Positions 1 through 7,029 of a DNA stretch of 7,675 nt are shown piece after piece. A program made the translations under genes and the position numbers. The first letter of the stretch is position 1. Every line of letters begins with the position of its first letter. Under the pieces are notes generated by a model, which was given only the letters and a program-made list of their open reading frames with translations, ran no database searches and was not told the DNA's origin. The stretch covers positions 1-7,675 of the forward strand of contig CALKOE010000007.1 in NCBI GenBank assembly GCA_938091985.1. Direction: 5' to 3'. Source of the stretch: an uncultured Acidimicrobiales bacterium. Lineage in GTDB: Bacteria; Actinomycetota; Acidimicrobiia; Acidimicrobiales; Aldehydirespiratoraceae.

Positions 1-138
1 CTCGGAGCGCTGGCCGCCGGCTACGTGCTCGTCACCGCGGTTCTCGGACCGCTCGCGACCAGGTTCTCCGACCAGCTCTCGGCGCTCTCCGCACGAGAGC
101 GACCGCGACCGCGACTGCGCAGGCGAGTCAGCTCGTGA
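1..138 (+). CDS. C-terminal fragment of a probable membrane transporter (antiporter-like)
   Basis: The open frame enters from the left edge and ends at TGA 136-138, giving 45 residues. The first 20 or so residues (LGALAAGYVLVTAVLGPLAT) are hydrophobic and look like the last membrane helix of a transporter. A strongly basic tail follows (RERPRPRLRRR), as expected for a cytoplasmic end by the positive-inside rule. The 'GYVLVTAVLGPLATRF' stretch resembles the final helix of Kef/NhaP-type cation:proton antiporters, but 45 residues cannot fix the family. The last 11 bases overlap the end of sufR on the other strand. Reading frame and membrane character are seen; the antiporter assignment is a guess. 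Confidence 0.4.
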   Translation, partial: LGALAAGYVLVTAVLGPLATRFSDQLSALSARERPRPRLRRRVSS

Positions 139-766
139 TGCGAATGTCGTAGGCGCAGGTGTGCGCCCCGGCCGTCTTGTGGGTGACCCGCTCGACCGAC
201 GCATCGGGAATGAGATCGCGGATGAAGTCGAGCTCGCTGGTGCAGACCTGTCGGTACTCGCTCGCGACGGCCCAGACCGGGCAGTTGTGCAAGCTGATCC
301 GGAAGTGACCGGCATCGAGCTCGCCAGAATCGGCGAGACAGCCTTGGGCATCGAGCAACTCGGTGACCACGCCCACACGTTGGTCGGTCGCGAGCCCGAC
401 GACCTTCGACTGAGCGTCGTCGACCATGCGCTGGCGCCGCCGGTCGAACACTCGAGCAACAAGCTCGGGGGCCTCTTCTTCCAGGTGCCCGAGCAACTCG
501 AGCGAGAAGTTGCCGTCGTCGGCTTCGAAGAGCGGCTCGGCCCGTTCGGTGGCGCGATAGCGATTGGCTGGACGACCCGTGCGGCCGTGTTGACGCCGAG
601 ATGTGACCATCCCAGCCGACTCGAGCGCACCGAGATGTTGGCGGACCGCGCTGGACGAGATCTCGAGCGTCTCGCCCAGTTCGTCGACCGTGGATTCACC
701 TTGGCGTTTGACGGCGACGAGCACTCGGCGCTGTGTCGCCGAAAGTTCGGCGCTCCCGGTGTCCAT
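128..766 (-). CDS. sufR: SufR-type Fe-S-responsive winged-helix repressor
   Basis: A 212-residue transcriptional regulator of the DeoR/ArsR-like SufR family. The N-terminal winged helix (about residues 9-75) has a recognition helix region SSSAVRQHLGALESAGM and a wing with RRQHGRTGRPANRYRAT. The C-terminal part carries three cysteines, C162, C175 and C204, spaced C-X12-C-X28-C. In cyanobacterial and mycobacterial SufR, cysteines at this spacing hold a [4Fe-4S] cluster; the cluster-loaded protein binds DNA and represses the suf genes. A further semi-conserved cysteine described in some homologues is absent between C175 and C204; C143 lies outside the set. The gene is divergent from the suf operon, the usual arrangement for autoregulation. 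I chose ATG 766; an in-frame TTG at 787 would add seven residues, but neither start has a Shine-Dalgarno sequence. TACCTT ends 7 nt before the ATG, which suits a leaderless message. Family is confident; the sensing role is inferred. Confidence 0.9.
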   Translation of the reverse strand: MDTGSAELSATQRRVLVAVKRQGESTVDELGETLEISSSAVRQHLGALESAGMVTSRRQHGRTGRPANRYRATERAEPLFEADDGNFSLELLGHLEEEAPELVARVFDRRRQRMVDDAQSKVVGLATDQRVGVVTELLDAQGCLADSGELDAGHFRISLHNCPVWAVASEYRQVCTSELDFIRDLIPDASVERVTHKTAGAHTCAYDIRITS

Positions 767-773
767 AGGCAAA

Positions 774-779
774 AAGGTA
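774..779 (-). promoter_or_regulatory. Candidate -10 element of sufR
   Basis: On the minus strand the hexamer TACCTT fits the actinobacterial TANNNT -10 pattern. It ends 7 nt before the sufR ATG at 766, so transcription could start at or next to the start codon and give a leaderless message. No convincing -35 is visible at the expected distance. Confidence 0.3.
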
Positions 780-804
780 GCACGCAAACCCTGTTTTTTG
801 GCAC

Positions 805-828
805 TTTCACAAGTTGGAACTGTTGAAA
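805..828. promoter_or_regulatory. Candidate SufR operator (24-bp dyad) between sufR and the suf operon
   Basis: The sequence reads TTTCA-N2-AGTT-N2-AACT-N2-TGAAA, an imperfect palindrome with 9 of 12 base pairs matched around a centre at 816/817. It is the only strong dyad I see in the divergent sufR-ferredoxin region. It covers the -35 zone of the putative ferredoxin promoter (-10 TAACCT, 835-840) and lies just upstream of the putative sufR promoter. A repressor bound here could block both directions. The dyad is seen directly; that SufR is its ligand is inferred from position. The arms are not an exact copy of any SufR site I can recall with certainty. Confidence 0.6.
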
Positions 829-831
829 CAT

Positions 832-840
832 TGGTAACCT
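832..840 (+). promoter_or_regulatory. Candidate extended -10 promoter of the suf operon
   Basis: TGG-TAACCT is an extended -10 (TGn) followed by a TANNNT hexamer at 835-840. A weak -35-like TTGGAA lies at 814-819 with a 15-nt spacer, inside the dyad operator. A start near 847 would give a leader of about 28 nt containing the ferredoxin ribosome binding site. Confidence 0.35.
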
Positions 841-864
841 CAGATCACGCCATACAACCCCATT

Positions 865-870
865 GAGGAG
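865..870 (+). promoter_or_regulatory. Ribosome binding site deciding the ferredoxin start
   Basis: GAGGAG ends 4 nt before ATG 875. A longer reading from TTG 863 would place this Shine-Dalgarno sequence inside the coding region and add four residues not expected in a ferredoxin, so ATG 875 is the better start. Confidence 0.8.
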
Positions 871-874
871 CAAC

Positions 875-1141
875 ATGAAGGTCTGGATCGACCAGGATCT
901 CTGCACCGGAGACGGTCTCTGTGAAGAGATCGCAACCGACGTCTTCTTCGGGCTCGACGACGGGCTCTTCTACGTCAAGGAAACCGCAGGAAACTTCGGA
1001 ACCGAGAAGCTGTTCGACGGCACCGCGAACCCCGCCGGCGCCGAAGGCATGGCCCGCATTCCCGACGGTGGAATCGAAGGCGTCATCGAAGCAGCCGAAG
1101 AATGCCCCGGCGAGTGCATCTTCATTGAAGTCGACGGTTAG
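875..1141 (+). CDS. Single-cluster ferredoxin leading the suf operon
   Basis: An 88-residue acidic ferredoxin. The N-terminal half-motif is C10-TGD-GL-C16, where the usual middle cysteine of CxxCxxC is Asp13. The C-terminal half is C77-PGE-C81 near the end (EECPGECIFIE). One cluster is therefore expected, [3Fe-4S] or [4Fe-4S] with Asp13 as a ligand, as known for the CxxDxxC ferredoxin of Pyrococcus furiosus. The two halves are separated by about 60 residues, including a Gly/Ala-rich stretch (residues 46-66), so it is larger than minimal single-cluster ferredoxins. C81 is not needed for a single cluster. It lies 30 nt upstream of sufB on the same strand, behind the SufR-controlled promoter. 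It may deliver electrons for cluster assembly, or be a client expressed with the machinery; the sequence cannot separate these. Family is confident, role is inferred. Confidence 0.9.
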   Translation: MKVWIDQDLCTGDGLCEEIATDVFFGLDDGLFYVKETAGNFGTEKLFDGTANPAGAEGMARIPDGGIEGVIEAAEECPGECIFIEVDG

Positions 1142-1171
1142 ACCGTCGACTCCGGACCGAGAGGAACTCCG

Positions 1172-2613
1172 ATGAGCGAGTCACTTCGAGAGATCGAGGA
1201 GCTGACTGAAGCCACCTATGAATACGGCTTCAGCACCGACCTCGATACCGACATCGCGCCTCCGGGGCTCACCGAAGACACGGTCCGACTCATCTCGGCC
1301 AAGAAGGACGAACCCGAGTGGTTGCTCGAGTGGCGTCTCAAGGCCTACGAAGCGTGGAAGACGATGGAGGAGCCCGACTGGGCCAAGCTCCAGATCCAGC
1401 CGATCGACTATCAGGCCCTGAGCTACTGGGCGGCTCCGAAGCAAAAGCCCGTGCTCGACAGCCTCGACGACGTCGACCCCGACATCCGCGACATGTTCGA
1501 CAAGCTCGGTATCCCGCTGCATGAGCAGAAGATGCTGAGCAATGTCGCCGTCGACGCGATCGTTGATTCGGTCTCGGTCACCACCACGTTCAAGGAGACC
1601 CTCGCCGAGGCCGGCGTGATCTTCTGCTCGTTCTCCGAGGCGGTCCACGACCACCCGGAGATCGTCCGAGAGCACCTCGGTTCGGTGGTGCCTGTGCGCG
1701 ACAACTTCTTCGCCGCGCTCAACTCCGCCGTCTTCTCCGACGGGTCGTTCTGCTACATCCCCAAGGGGGTGCGGTGCCCGATGGAGCTCTCCACCTACTT
1801 CCGCATCAACTCGCAGAACACCGGCCAATTCGAGCGCACGCTGATCATCGCCGAGGACGACTCTCACGTCTCCTACCTCGAGGGCTGCACCGCCCCGCAG
1901 CGCGACGAGAACCAACTCCACGCCGCGGTGGTCGAGCTCGTGGCCAAGGATCGTTCCGAGATCAAGTACTCGACTGTGCAGAACTGGTACCCCGGCGACG
2001 AAAACGGCGTCGGCGGCATCTACAACTTCGTGACCAAGCGGGGTCGTGCCCACACCGACGCCAAGATCTCGTGGACCCAGGTCGAAACCGGCTCCGCCAT
2101 CACCTGGAAGTACCCGAGCGTGATCCTGCAGGGCGATCGCTCGGTCGGCGAGTTCTACAGCGTTGCCCTGTCGAGCAAGCGCCAACAGGCCGACACCGGC
2201 ACCAAGATGATCCACATCGGTGCCGACACAACGAGCAGCATCATCTCCAAGGGCATCTCGGCCGGCCACGGCCAGAACACCTACCGAGGACTCGTCAAGG
2301 TGATGCGCTCGGCCGAGAACGCCCGCAACTACACCCAGTGCGATTCCCTGCTGTTGGGCTCCGACTGCGGCGCCCACACGATCCCCTATATCGAGGTCAA
2401 GAACCCCGGGGCGCAGGTGGAACACGAAGCCTCCACCTCCACCGTGGGCGAAGACCAGCTCTACTACTGCCGCCAGCGCGGCATGTCAGAAGAAGACGCG
2501 ATGGCGATGATCGTCAACGGTTTTTGCCGTGACGTGTTCGACGAACTCCCCATGGAATTCGCCGTCGAGGCTCAGCGTTTGCTGAGCGTAAGCCTGGAAG
2601 GAAGTGTCGGCTG

Positions 2614-2614
<1 letters not shown>
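1172..2614 (+). CDS. sufB: Fe-S cluster assembly scaffold protein SufB
   Basis: A full-length (480-residue) SufB, the scaffold subunit of the cytosolic SufBC2D complex on which nascent Fe-S clusters form. Family signatures occur in order: [13 protein letters not shown] (191-203), SYLEGCTAP (234-242), [12 protein letters not shown] (271-282), GHGQNTYRG (365-373), GSDCGAHT (397-404), and VEHEAST near 416-422 followed by the conserved C-terminal helical region [14 protein letters not shown]239 and C399 correspond to the two SufB cysteines implicated in sulfur transfer and cluster binding in E. coli (C254 and C405), and H418/E419 to the nearby conserved His-Glu. No intein is present, unlike many mycobacterial SufB proteins. 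AGAGGAA at 1160-1166 precedes ATG 1172 by 5 nt. The stop TGA shares one base with the sufC ATG. Confidence 0.98.
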
Positions 2615-3392
<778 letters not shown>

Positions 3393-3396
<4 letters not shown>

Positions 3397-4595
3397 ACAG
3401 CACCGCCACCGCGGCGGCGCCCGAGCTTCCGACCAAGCGCGACGAGGCCTGGCGCTACGCCCCCCATGCCGACCTCGCCCAGCTCACCTTCGGTCCGGGC
3501 GGCGCCTCTGCCGCCGTGCCGGCCGAGCTCGAAGCTCAGATCCCCGTGTTCGACGGTCCCCGAATCGTGGTCGTCAACGGCATCGTCGACCCCGCTCGGT
3601 CCGAGCTGGCCACCTCCATCACCGGTCTGACGCTGTCCACCGTGGCCGATGTGCTCACCACCGAACCCGAGTCACTCACCCGCCACTTCCCCACCGACGC
3701 AGAGCCGGTCGACGCGTTCGCGGCGTTCAACGCCCAATTCGGTCGTGACGGCGCGGTCATTCGCGTGGCCGCAGGCGCAACCATCGACCAACCGATCCAC
3801 GTCGTCGATCTGGCTCTGCCGGGTGCCGGGCACAACACTTCCTCCACCGGAGTTGTGATCGAAATCGGAGAAGGCAGCGAGGCCACGATCGTCGAGACCC
3901 GCCTCGGCCACGGCACTGAGAGCGGCGGCGCCAACGTCCGCACCACCATCACGCTCCACGATCACGCAACTCTCGAACACATCGTGGTGCAAGACGCGCC
4001 GCCGGCCCAGATCAGCCTGAGTCGTGTCGACGTGACCCAGGGGGCCAACAGCACCTTCCGCGGTCGCTCGTTCAACCTGGGCGCCTCCTACGGACGTGTC
4101 GCCCACGCAGTCGTCCTCGCCGGGGCAGGCGCCCATGCCGAGCTTTCCGGCCTCTACTTCGGCTTCGGCGACCAAACGCTCGACCAGCAAGTCGACATCG
4201 TCCACGCCGCGAAGGACTGCTCCAGCCGCCAGCTGTACCGAGGCGTGCTCGACGACTCCAGCACCGGCATCTTCAGCGGCGGAATCGACGTGCAGCCCGG
4301 AGCCGACGGCACCGATGCCGAGCAGGAGAACCACAACCTCTTGCTCTCGGATCGAGCCGAGGCCAACACGCAGCCGCGACTCGAGATCCTCGCCGACGAC
4401 GTCGCCTGCAAGCACGGCGCCACGGTCGGCCAGCTCGACGAAACCGCGCTCTACTACATGCGATCTCGCGGCATTCCTGCTGCCGAGGCGCGCCGTCTGC
4501 TCATCAACGGCTTCGCCGATCAGGTGGTCGACCACGTGTCGATCGACGCGTTGCGCCCCTGGATCATCGACCGACTCGGCCATGCCGATGCGTGA
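3393..4595 (+). CDS. sufD: Fe-S cluster assembly protein SufD
   Basis: A 400-residue SufD, the SufB paralogue that completes the SufBC2D complex and is linked to iron acquisition. The N-terminus has the SufD-typical PTKRDEAWRY (13-22). The middle is the beta-helix core. The C-terminal signature runs from NHNLLLSD (313-320) through C339-K-H341-GATVGQLDE to ALYYMRSRGI and the LLINGFADQV helix. H341 matches the histidine of E. coli SufD (H360) needed for iron handling at the SufB-SufD interface. The frame stays open far upstream through sufC, but only the GTG at 3393 fits the family length and N-terminus. That GTG overlaps the sufC stop by four bases (GTGA). No strong Shine-Dalgarno is visible, so initiation probably depends on ribosomes finishing sufC. 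Confidence 0.96.
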
Positions 4596-5154
4596 GACCG
4601 CGGTCAACCTCGGAGGCCCGAAAGGGTTCACACTCCCCCGGGCTTGCCAGGTCACCATCGTGCCGGCTGGGCACCCCGCGGTGCTCGCCGAGGGCGACGA
4701 GGTCACTCTGCTCCAGGCGCTCGGTGGCACCGCCACCGTCACCACCGCCGAGGGCGAGATGGCTCGCCTCAGCCCGGCCGACGCAGTCGAATTCGGCTTC
4801 ATCCAGCCGCTCCAGGCTCGTACCGACGACGCCGGAGCCAAGTTCAGCGTCGACCAGGTGTGGGAGGCGGCCGCAACCGTCTACGACCCCGAGATTCCCG
4901 TCGACATCATCGAGCTCGGTCTCGTGTATCGAGTCGACGCCATCGAGCTTCCCAACGGCGGCTGGCGCGTCGAGATCGACATGTCGGTCACCGCGCCGTT
5001 CTGCGGTATGGGCGACATCATGCGACAGGATCTCCACGATGCAGTCGCCCGGATTCCCGGCGTCGAGTTCGTCGAGGTGCAGCTGGTCTTCGATCCGCCG
5101 TGGGACAGCTCGCGCCTATCGGATGTGGCCCGCCTCGAACTGGGGATGATGTAG
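4582..5154 (+). CDS. sufT: SUF-system maturation factor SufT (MIP18/DUF59 family, long form)
   Basis: A 190-residue protein with two parts. Residues 20-75 form an N-terminal extension (TIVPAGHPAVLAEGDEVTLL and following) typical of the long SufT form. Residues 88-185 are a MIP18/DUF59 domain, with DPEIPVDIIELGLVYRV (102-118), MSVTAPFCGMGDIM (134-147) and DPPWDSSRLSDVARLELGM (171-189). C141 in TAPFCGMG is the conserved cysteine of the family. SufT proteins help deliver or mature Fe-S clusters and often close actinobacterial suf operons. I took ATG 4582; ATG 4588 is almost as good. Either start lies inside the end of sufD (14 or 8 bases overlap) and neither has a clear ribosome binding site, so coupling to sufD is likely. 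In mycobacteria sufS and sufU normally stand between the scaffold genes and sufT; here they do not. Confidence 0.92.
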   Translation: MPMRETAVNLGGPKGFTLPRACQVTIVPAGHPAVLAEGDEVTLLQALGGTATVTTAEGEMARLSPADAVEFGFIQPLQARTDDAGAKFSVDQVWEAAATVYDPEIPVDIIELGLVYRVDAIELPNGGWRVEIDMSVTAPFCGMGDIMRQDLHDAVARIPGVEFVEVQLVFDPPWDSSRLSDVARLELGMM

Positions 5155-5170
5155 CCACCCGAGGCCGGCG

Positions 5171-5890
5171 TCAGCCTGCACCGGTTGTCCAGATCAGCAG
5201 CTCGGCGCCCTCCGGGCCGGTCGTGAGCGGCACTCGACCGGCACCTGTCAAACGGGCCGCATCGCCGACGCCCAAGAACCCTGCGCTCTCGAACTCGACA
5301 CTTCCTCGGGCGACGAACACATGGGCAAACGCAGCCTCGGGAACGTCGACGCGCTCATCCGCATTCAGTCGCCCGCCCCACAGCACTGCGTCGCGCTGCT
5401 GGATCGACACAGCCCCGTCGTGACCTTGACCGGAGGCGATCGGCACAAGGCCACCGGCGTCGAGCCGTGCATTGATGTCGAGCTGCTCGTAGCCGGGGTC
5501 GACCGATGCGGTGTCGGGCACGACCCACATCTGCACAAAGTGGACCTCGTCCGTCGGACTCGCGTTCATCTCCGAGTGCCAGATCCCGCGGCCGGCACTC
5601 ATCCGCTGCGCCAGTCCCGGATAGATCACCCCGTGGTTGCCCTCGGAGTCCTTGTGTTCGAGCTCTCCGGAGAGGACCCACGTGACGATCTCCATGTCGC
5701 GATGGGGGTGAGTGTCGAAGCCTGAGCCGGCGGCGACCCTGTCGTCGTTGAACACGATCAGTTGGCCGTGGCCGGTGTTGTCGGGGTCGCGGTGCGGTCC
5801 GAAGCTGAACGAGTGCTTCGAGTCGAGCCAGCCGATGCGGGTGGCGAAGCGGTCTTCGGATCGTCGTATGTCGATCGTTGTTGTCGTCAT
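5171..5890 (-). CDS. Pirin-family bicupin protein (YhhW-like)
   Basis: A 239-residue pirin. The N-terminal cupin contains the metal-binding set H61, H63 (GFDTHPHRDMEIVTWVLSG), H105 and E107 (GIWHSEMNAS), which matches the His-His-His-Glu site of human pirin and E. coli YhhW in order and spacing. The C-terminal cupin half (about 140-239) lacks these ligands, as is normal for the family. Bacterial pirins of this type bind iron or another divalent metal and several show quercetin 2,3-dioxygenase activity in vitro; the natural substrate is generally unknown. Cytosolic, with no signal peptide. The ATG at 5890 is preferred over the GTG at 5896; neither has a Shine-Dalgarno sequence. The gene converges on sufT with a 16-nt gap and is divergent from a marR gene, which probably regulates it through the repeat at 5916-5939. 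Confidence 0.95.
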   Translation of the reverse strand: MTTTTIDIRRSEDRFATRIGWLDSKHSFSFGPHRDPDNTGHGQLIVFNDDRVAAGSGFDTHPHRDMEIVTWVLSGELEHKDSEGNHGVIYPGLAQRMSAGRGIWHSEMNASPTDEVHFVQMWVVPDTASVDPGYEQLDINARLDAGGLVPIASGQGHDGAVSIQQRDAVLWGGRLNADERVDVPEAAFAHVFVARGSVEFESAGFLGVGDAARLTGAGRVPLTTGPEGAELLIWTTGAG

Positions 5891-5915
5891 GACCACAACA
5901 ACACGCGTCGAGCGG

Positions 5916-5939
5916 ATTTATTTCCGAATGGAAATGAAT
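5916..5939. promoter_or_regulatory. Candidate MarR operator between pirin and marR
   Basis: A perfect inverted repeat ATTTCC-GAAT-GGAAAT (5920-5935) extends outward with one mismatch per side to ATT at 5916-5918 and AAT at 5937-5939, giving 9 of 12 matched pairs. It sits in the 61-base divergent gap, immediately upstream of the putative marR -10 (TAGCCT, 5940-5945) and about 25-50 bases upstream of the pirin start. Size and placement suit a MarR dimer controlling both genes. The repeat is seen; its ligand is inferred. Confidence 0.6.
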
Positions 5940-5945
5940 TAGCCT
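5940..5945 (+). promoter_or_regulatory. Candidate -10 element of marR
   Basis: TAGCCT fits TANNNT and ends 6 nt before the GTG start at 5952, consistent with a leaderless transcript. A weak -35-like TTTATT lies at 5917-5922 with a 17-nt spacer, within the palindrome. Confidence 0.35.
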
Positions 5946-5951
5946 CGCCGG

Positions 5952-6392
5952 GTGGCATCACACGCAAGCGATTTGAGCGACGCAGTCGCGTTGTGGGAAC
6001 AGCTGCTCCGGTTCCAGCGAACGACAGCGGCCGAGATGGACCGAGACCTCCAGGAGGCGTTCGGGCATTCACTCGACGACTACGACGTACTCCACCAGGT
6101 GCACGCACACAACGGTCCGATCCGCATGGGCGAGCTCGCCGAACAACTCCTCGTCGCCAACAGCTCCTGCACCCGACTGGTGGGAAAGCTGGTGCAATCC
6201 GGGCACCTCACCCGCAAGCCCGGCGACATCGATCGACGCGAGGTCGTCATAGCCCTCACGCCAAAGGGCCGAAAGCTTCGCCGCCGCATGGCGGTGCTCC
6301 ACACGCGAGACATCGAACGTCTGGTGGGGGCCGGCTTCGACTCCGACGCAGCCCGGGCCATTCACGCGTCACTGGCCACTTCGACGGAGTGA
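5952..6392 (+). CDS. MarR-family transcriptional regulator
   Basis: A 146-residue MarR-type winged-helix dimer. An N-terminal dimerisation helix (about 8-37) is followed by the DNA-binding domain: helix-turn-helix in IRMGELAEQLLVANSSCTRL (57-76), the second helix VGKLVQSGHLTRK, and the wing GDIDRREVVIALTPKGRKL (91-109) with the family's D-x-R...LTxxG pattern. A C-terminal helix completes the dimer interface. MarR proteins usually repress their own gene and a divergent neighbour until a phenolic or oxidant ligand releases them; here the neighbour is pirin. One cysteine (C73) lies in the recognition helix; whether it senses anything is unknown. The start is GTG 5952 with no Shine-Dalgarno sequence, probably leaderless. 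The inducer cannot be read from the sequence. Confidence 0.94.
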   Translation: MASHASDLSDAVALWEQLLRFQRTTAAEMDRDLQEAFGHSLDDYDVLHQVHAHNGPIRMGELAEQLLVANSSCTRLVGKLVQSGHLTRKPGDIDRREVVIALTPKGRKLRRRMAVLHTRDIERLVGAGFDSDAARAIHASLATSTE

Positions 6393-6401
6393 CCGAAATT
6401 C

Positions 6402-6420
6402 TCCGCCACGACGAGGCGGG
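6402..6420 (+). other. GC-rich stem-loop downstream of marR
   Basis: CCGCC (6403-6407) and GGCGG (6415-6419) form a 5-bp perfect stem, with a further T-G wobble at the base, closing the 7-nt loop ACGACGA. It lies 10 nt after the marR stop. No T-run follows, so it is at best a weak terminator; it may also be chance in GC-rich DNA. Confidence 0.25.
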
Positions 6421-6436
6421 ATGACAAAAGTGTCAT
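6421..6436. promoter_or_regulatory. Perfect inverted repeat before the DUF2795-like gene
   Basis: ATGACA-AAAG-TGTCAT is a perfect 6-4-6 inverted repeat in an AT-richer patch. It runs into a TANNNT hexamer (TATGGT, 6436-6441) that ends 6 nt before ATG 6448. This looks like an operator abutting the -10 of a leaderless gene. The binding protein is unknown; MarR and ArsR encoded next door are candidates, although the arms differ from the repeat at 5920-5935. Confidence 0.5.
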
Positions 6437-6441
6437 ATGGT
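6436..6441 (+). promoter_or_regulatory. Candidate -10 element of the DUF2795-like gene
   Basis: TATGGT fits TANNNT and ends 6 nt before ATG 6448, matching the spacing seen upstream of marR. No clear -35 is visible. Confidence 0.35.
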
Positions 6442-6447
6442 CAGATT

Positions 6448-6657
6448 ATGGAAACCGTGAGTCGGTCTGAAATCGCCGAGTGTCTCGAGCACGCGTTCGT
6501 CGGCCGGGCCGTCTCGCCGGAGTCGATCGTGGAATTCGCGGCCGACCATGGCGCTCGTCCGCCCGTGCTGGAGGTGCTGCGTCGTCTCCAGGAACGGGAG
6601 TATCGCAACCTCCGAGATTTGTGGAGAGAGCTGGCCGACGTTCCGTTGGAGCGATGA
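6448..6657 (+). CDS. Small DUF2795-like protein
   Basis: A 69-residue, charged, cytosolic protein with no cysteine pair, signal peptide or membrane segment; its single Cys is C12. The order of features resembles DUF2795: an initial helix (SRSEIAECLEHA, 5-16), a short turn (VGRAVSPES), a second helix with the A-x-x-x-G-A pattern (IVEFAADHGARPPVLEVLRRL, 27-47) and a closing helix after the conserved tyrosine (EYRNLRDLWRELADVP). Such proteins are small, common in Actinobacteria and without a firmly known function. I prefer ATG 6448 because a promoter-like hexamer and palindrome stand directly before it. An in-frame ATG at 6421, behind a weak GAGG, would add nine residues and give 78. It converges on the arsR gene with a 7-nt gap. 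The gene is likely real; the family call is from pattern memory. Confidence 0.6.
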   Translation: METVSRSEIAECLEHAFVGRAVSPESIVEFAADHGARPPVLEVLRRLQEREYRNLRDLWRELADVPLER

Positions 6658-6675
6658 CCGCGAACTAGCGCGCGG
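6658..6675. terminator. Possible short bidirectional stem-loop between convergent genes
   Basis: CCGCG (6658-6662) and CGCGG (6671-6675) form a perfect 5-bp stem with an 8-nt loop. It sits exactly at the convergent junction and overlaps the arsR stop codon. There is no T-run on either side, so terminator function is uncertain. Confidence 0.22.
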
Positions 6676-7024
6676 CGTTCTCTTCGGCCTGCGTGTAGCT
6701 CATCGAGTCGAGATCAGCGAGCATGTCTTCAGCACTCGACAGCGACGTCATGATGATCTGCTTCGCCACACTGAGCAGCTCGAAGACCTGCGGATCTGCG
6801 ACCGAGTAGATCATCAAGGATCCTTGGCGCTCTGCCTGCACCACGCCCGCCTTGCGGAGAATGGCGAGTTGCTGCGACAGGTGCGATGACTCCAGCCCGA
6901 CCTCTGGCTGTAGCTCCGAGACCGAGCGGGGACCGCCCGCCAAGATCTCCAACACCCGAATCCGCGCCGGATGACCCAGCGTCTTGAAGAACTGCGCCTT
7001 CACGTCGTAGATGGGTCTGGGCAC
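6665..7024 (-). CDS. ArsR-family winged-helix regulator without cysteines
   Basis: A 119-residue ArsR/SmtB-type regulator. The N-terminal helix FFKTLGHPARIRVLEILAGGPRS (12-34) is followed by the helix-turn-helix SVSELQPEVGLESSHLSQQL (34-53), the helix AILRKAGVVQAERQ and the wing GSLMIYSV (68-75). A C-terminal helix (about 78-104) supplies the dimer interface. The protein has no cysteine at all, so the classical thiol metal site of ArsR/CadC (ELCVCD in the recognition region) is absent. It therefore probably responds to something other than thiol-bound metals, or to metals through His/Asp/Glu. The target is not evident; likely candidates are its own promoter and nearby genes. GTG 7024 is supported by a Shine-Dalgarno GAGGAG (7030-7035) at 5 nt. 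It lies 48 nt downstream of hrpA on the same strand and has its own promoter-like TATGAT. Confidence 0.92.
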   Translation of the reverse strand: MPRPIYDVKAQFFKTLGHPARIRVLEILAGGPRSVSELQPEVGLESSHLSQQLAILRKAGVVQAERQGSLMIYSVADPQVFELLSVAKQIIMTSLSSAEDMLADLDSMSYTQAEENAAR

Positions 7025-7029
7025 CGTCG

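Noticed and set aside
791..800. T-tract (six T) near the sufR start as a terminator tail
   Set aside because: No stem precedes it, and it lies in a divergent promoter region, where an AT-rich patch is expected.
161..826. A 221-codon plus-strand frame opposite sufR
   Set aside because: No domain, and it overlaps almost all of sufR, whose winged helix and cysteines are clear. It also runs across the promoter region.
1181..2425. A 414-codon open frame antisense to sufB
   Set aside because: It mirrors the codon pattern of a well-conserved sufB in GC-rich DNA, and its protein is a low-complexity mix of Val, Gly, Asp and Leu with no recognisable domain.
4096..4581. Upstream extension of the sufT frame inside sufD
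   Set aside because: Ser/Thr/Pro/Arg-rich shadow of sufD; SufT family length and N-terminus fit the ATG at 4582.
3672..4841. A 389-codon minus-strand frame opposite sufD and sufT
   Set aside because: It spans two well-supported genes on the other strand and its translation resembles no family.
5155..5170. Possible terminator between sufT and pirin
   Set aside because: The gap is only 16 nt; nearby CCGG repeats do not form a convincing stem and no T-run follows.
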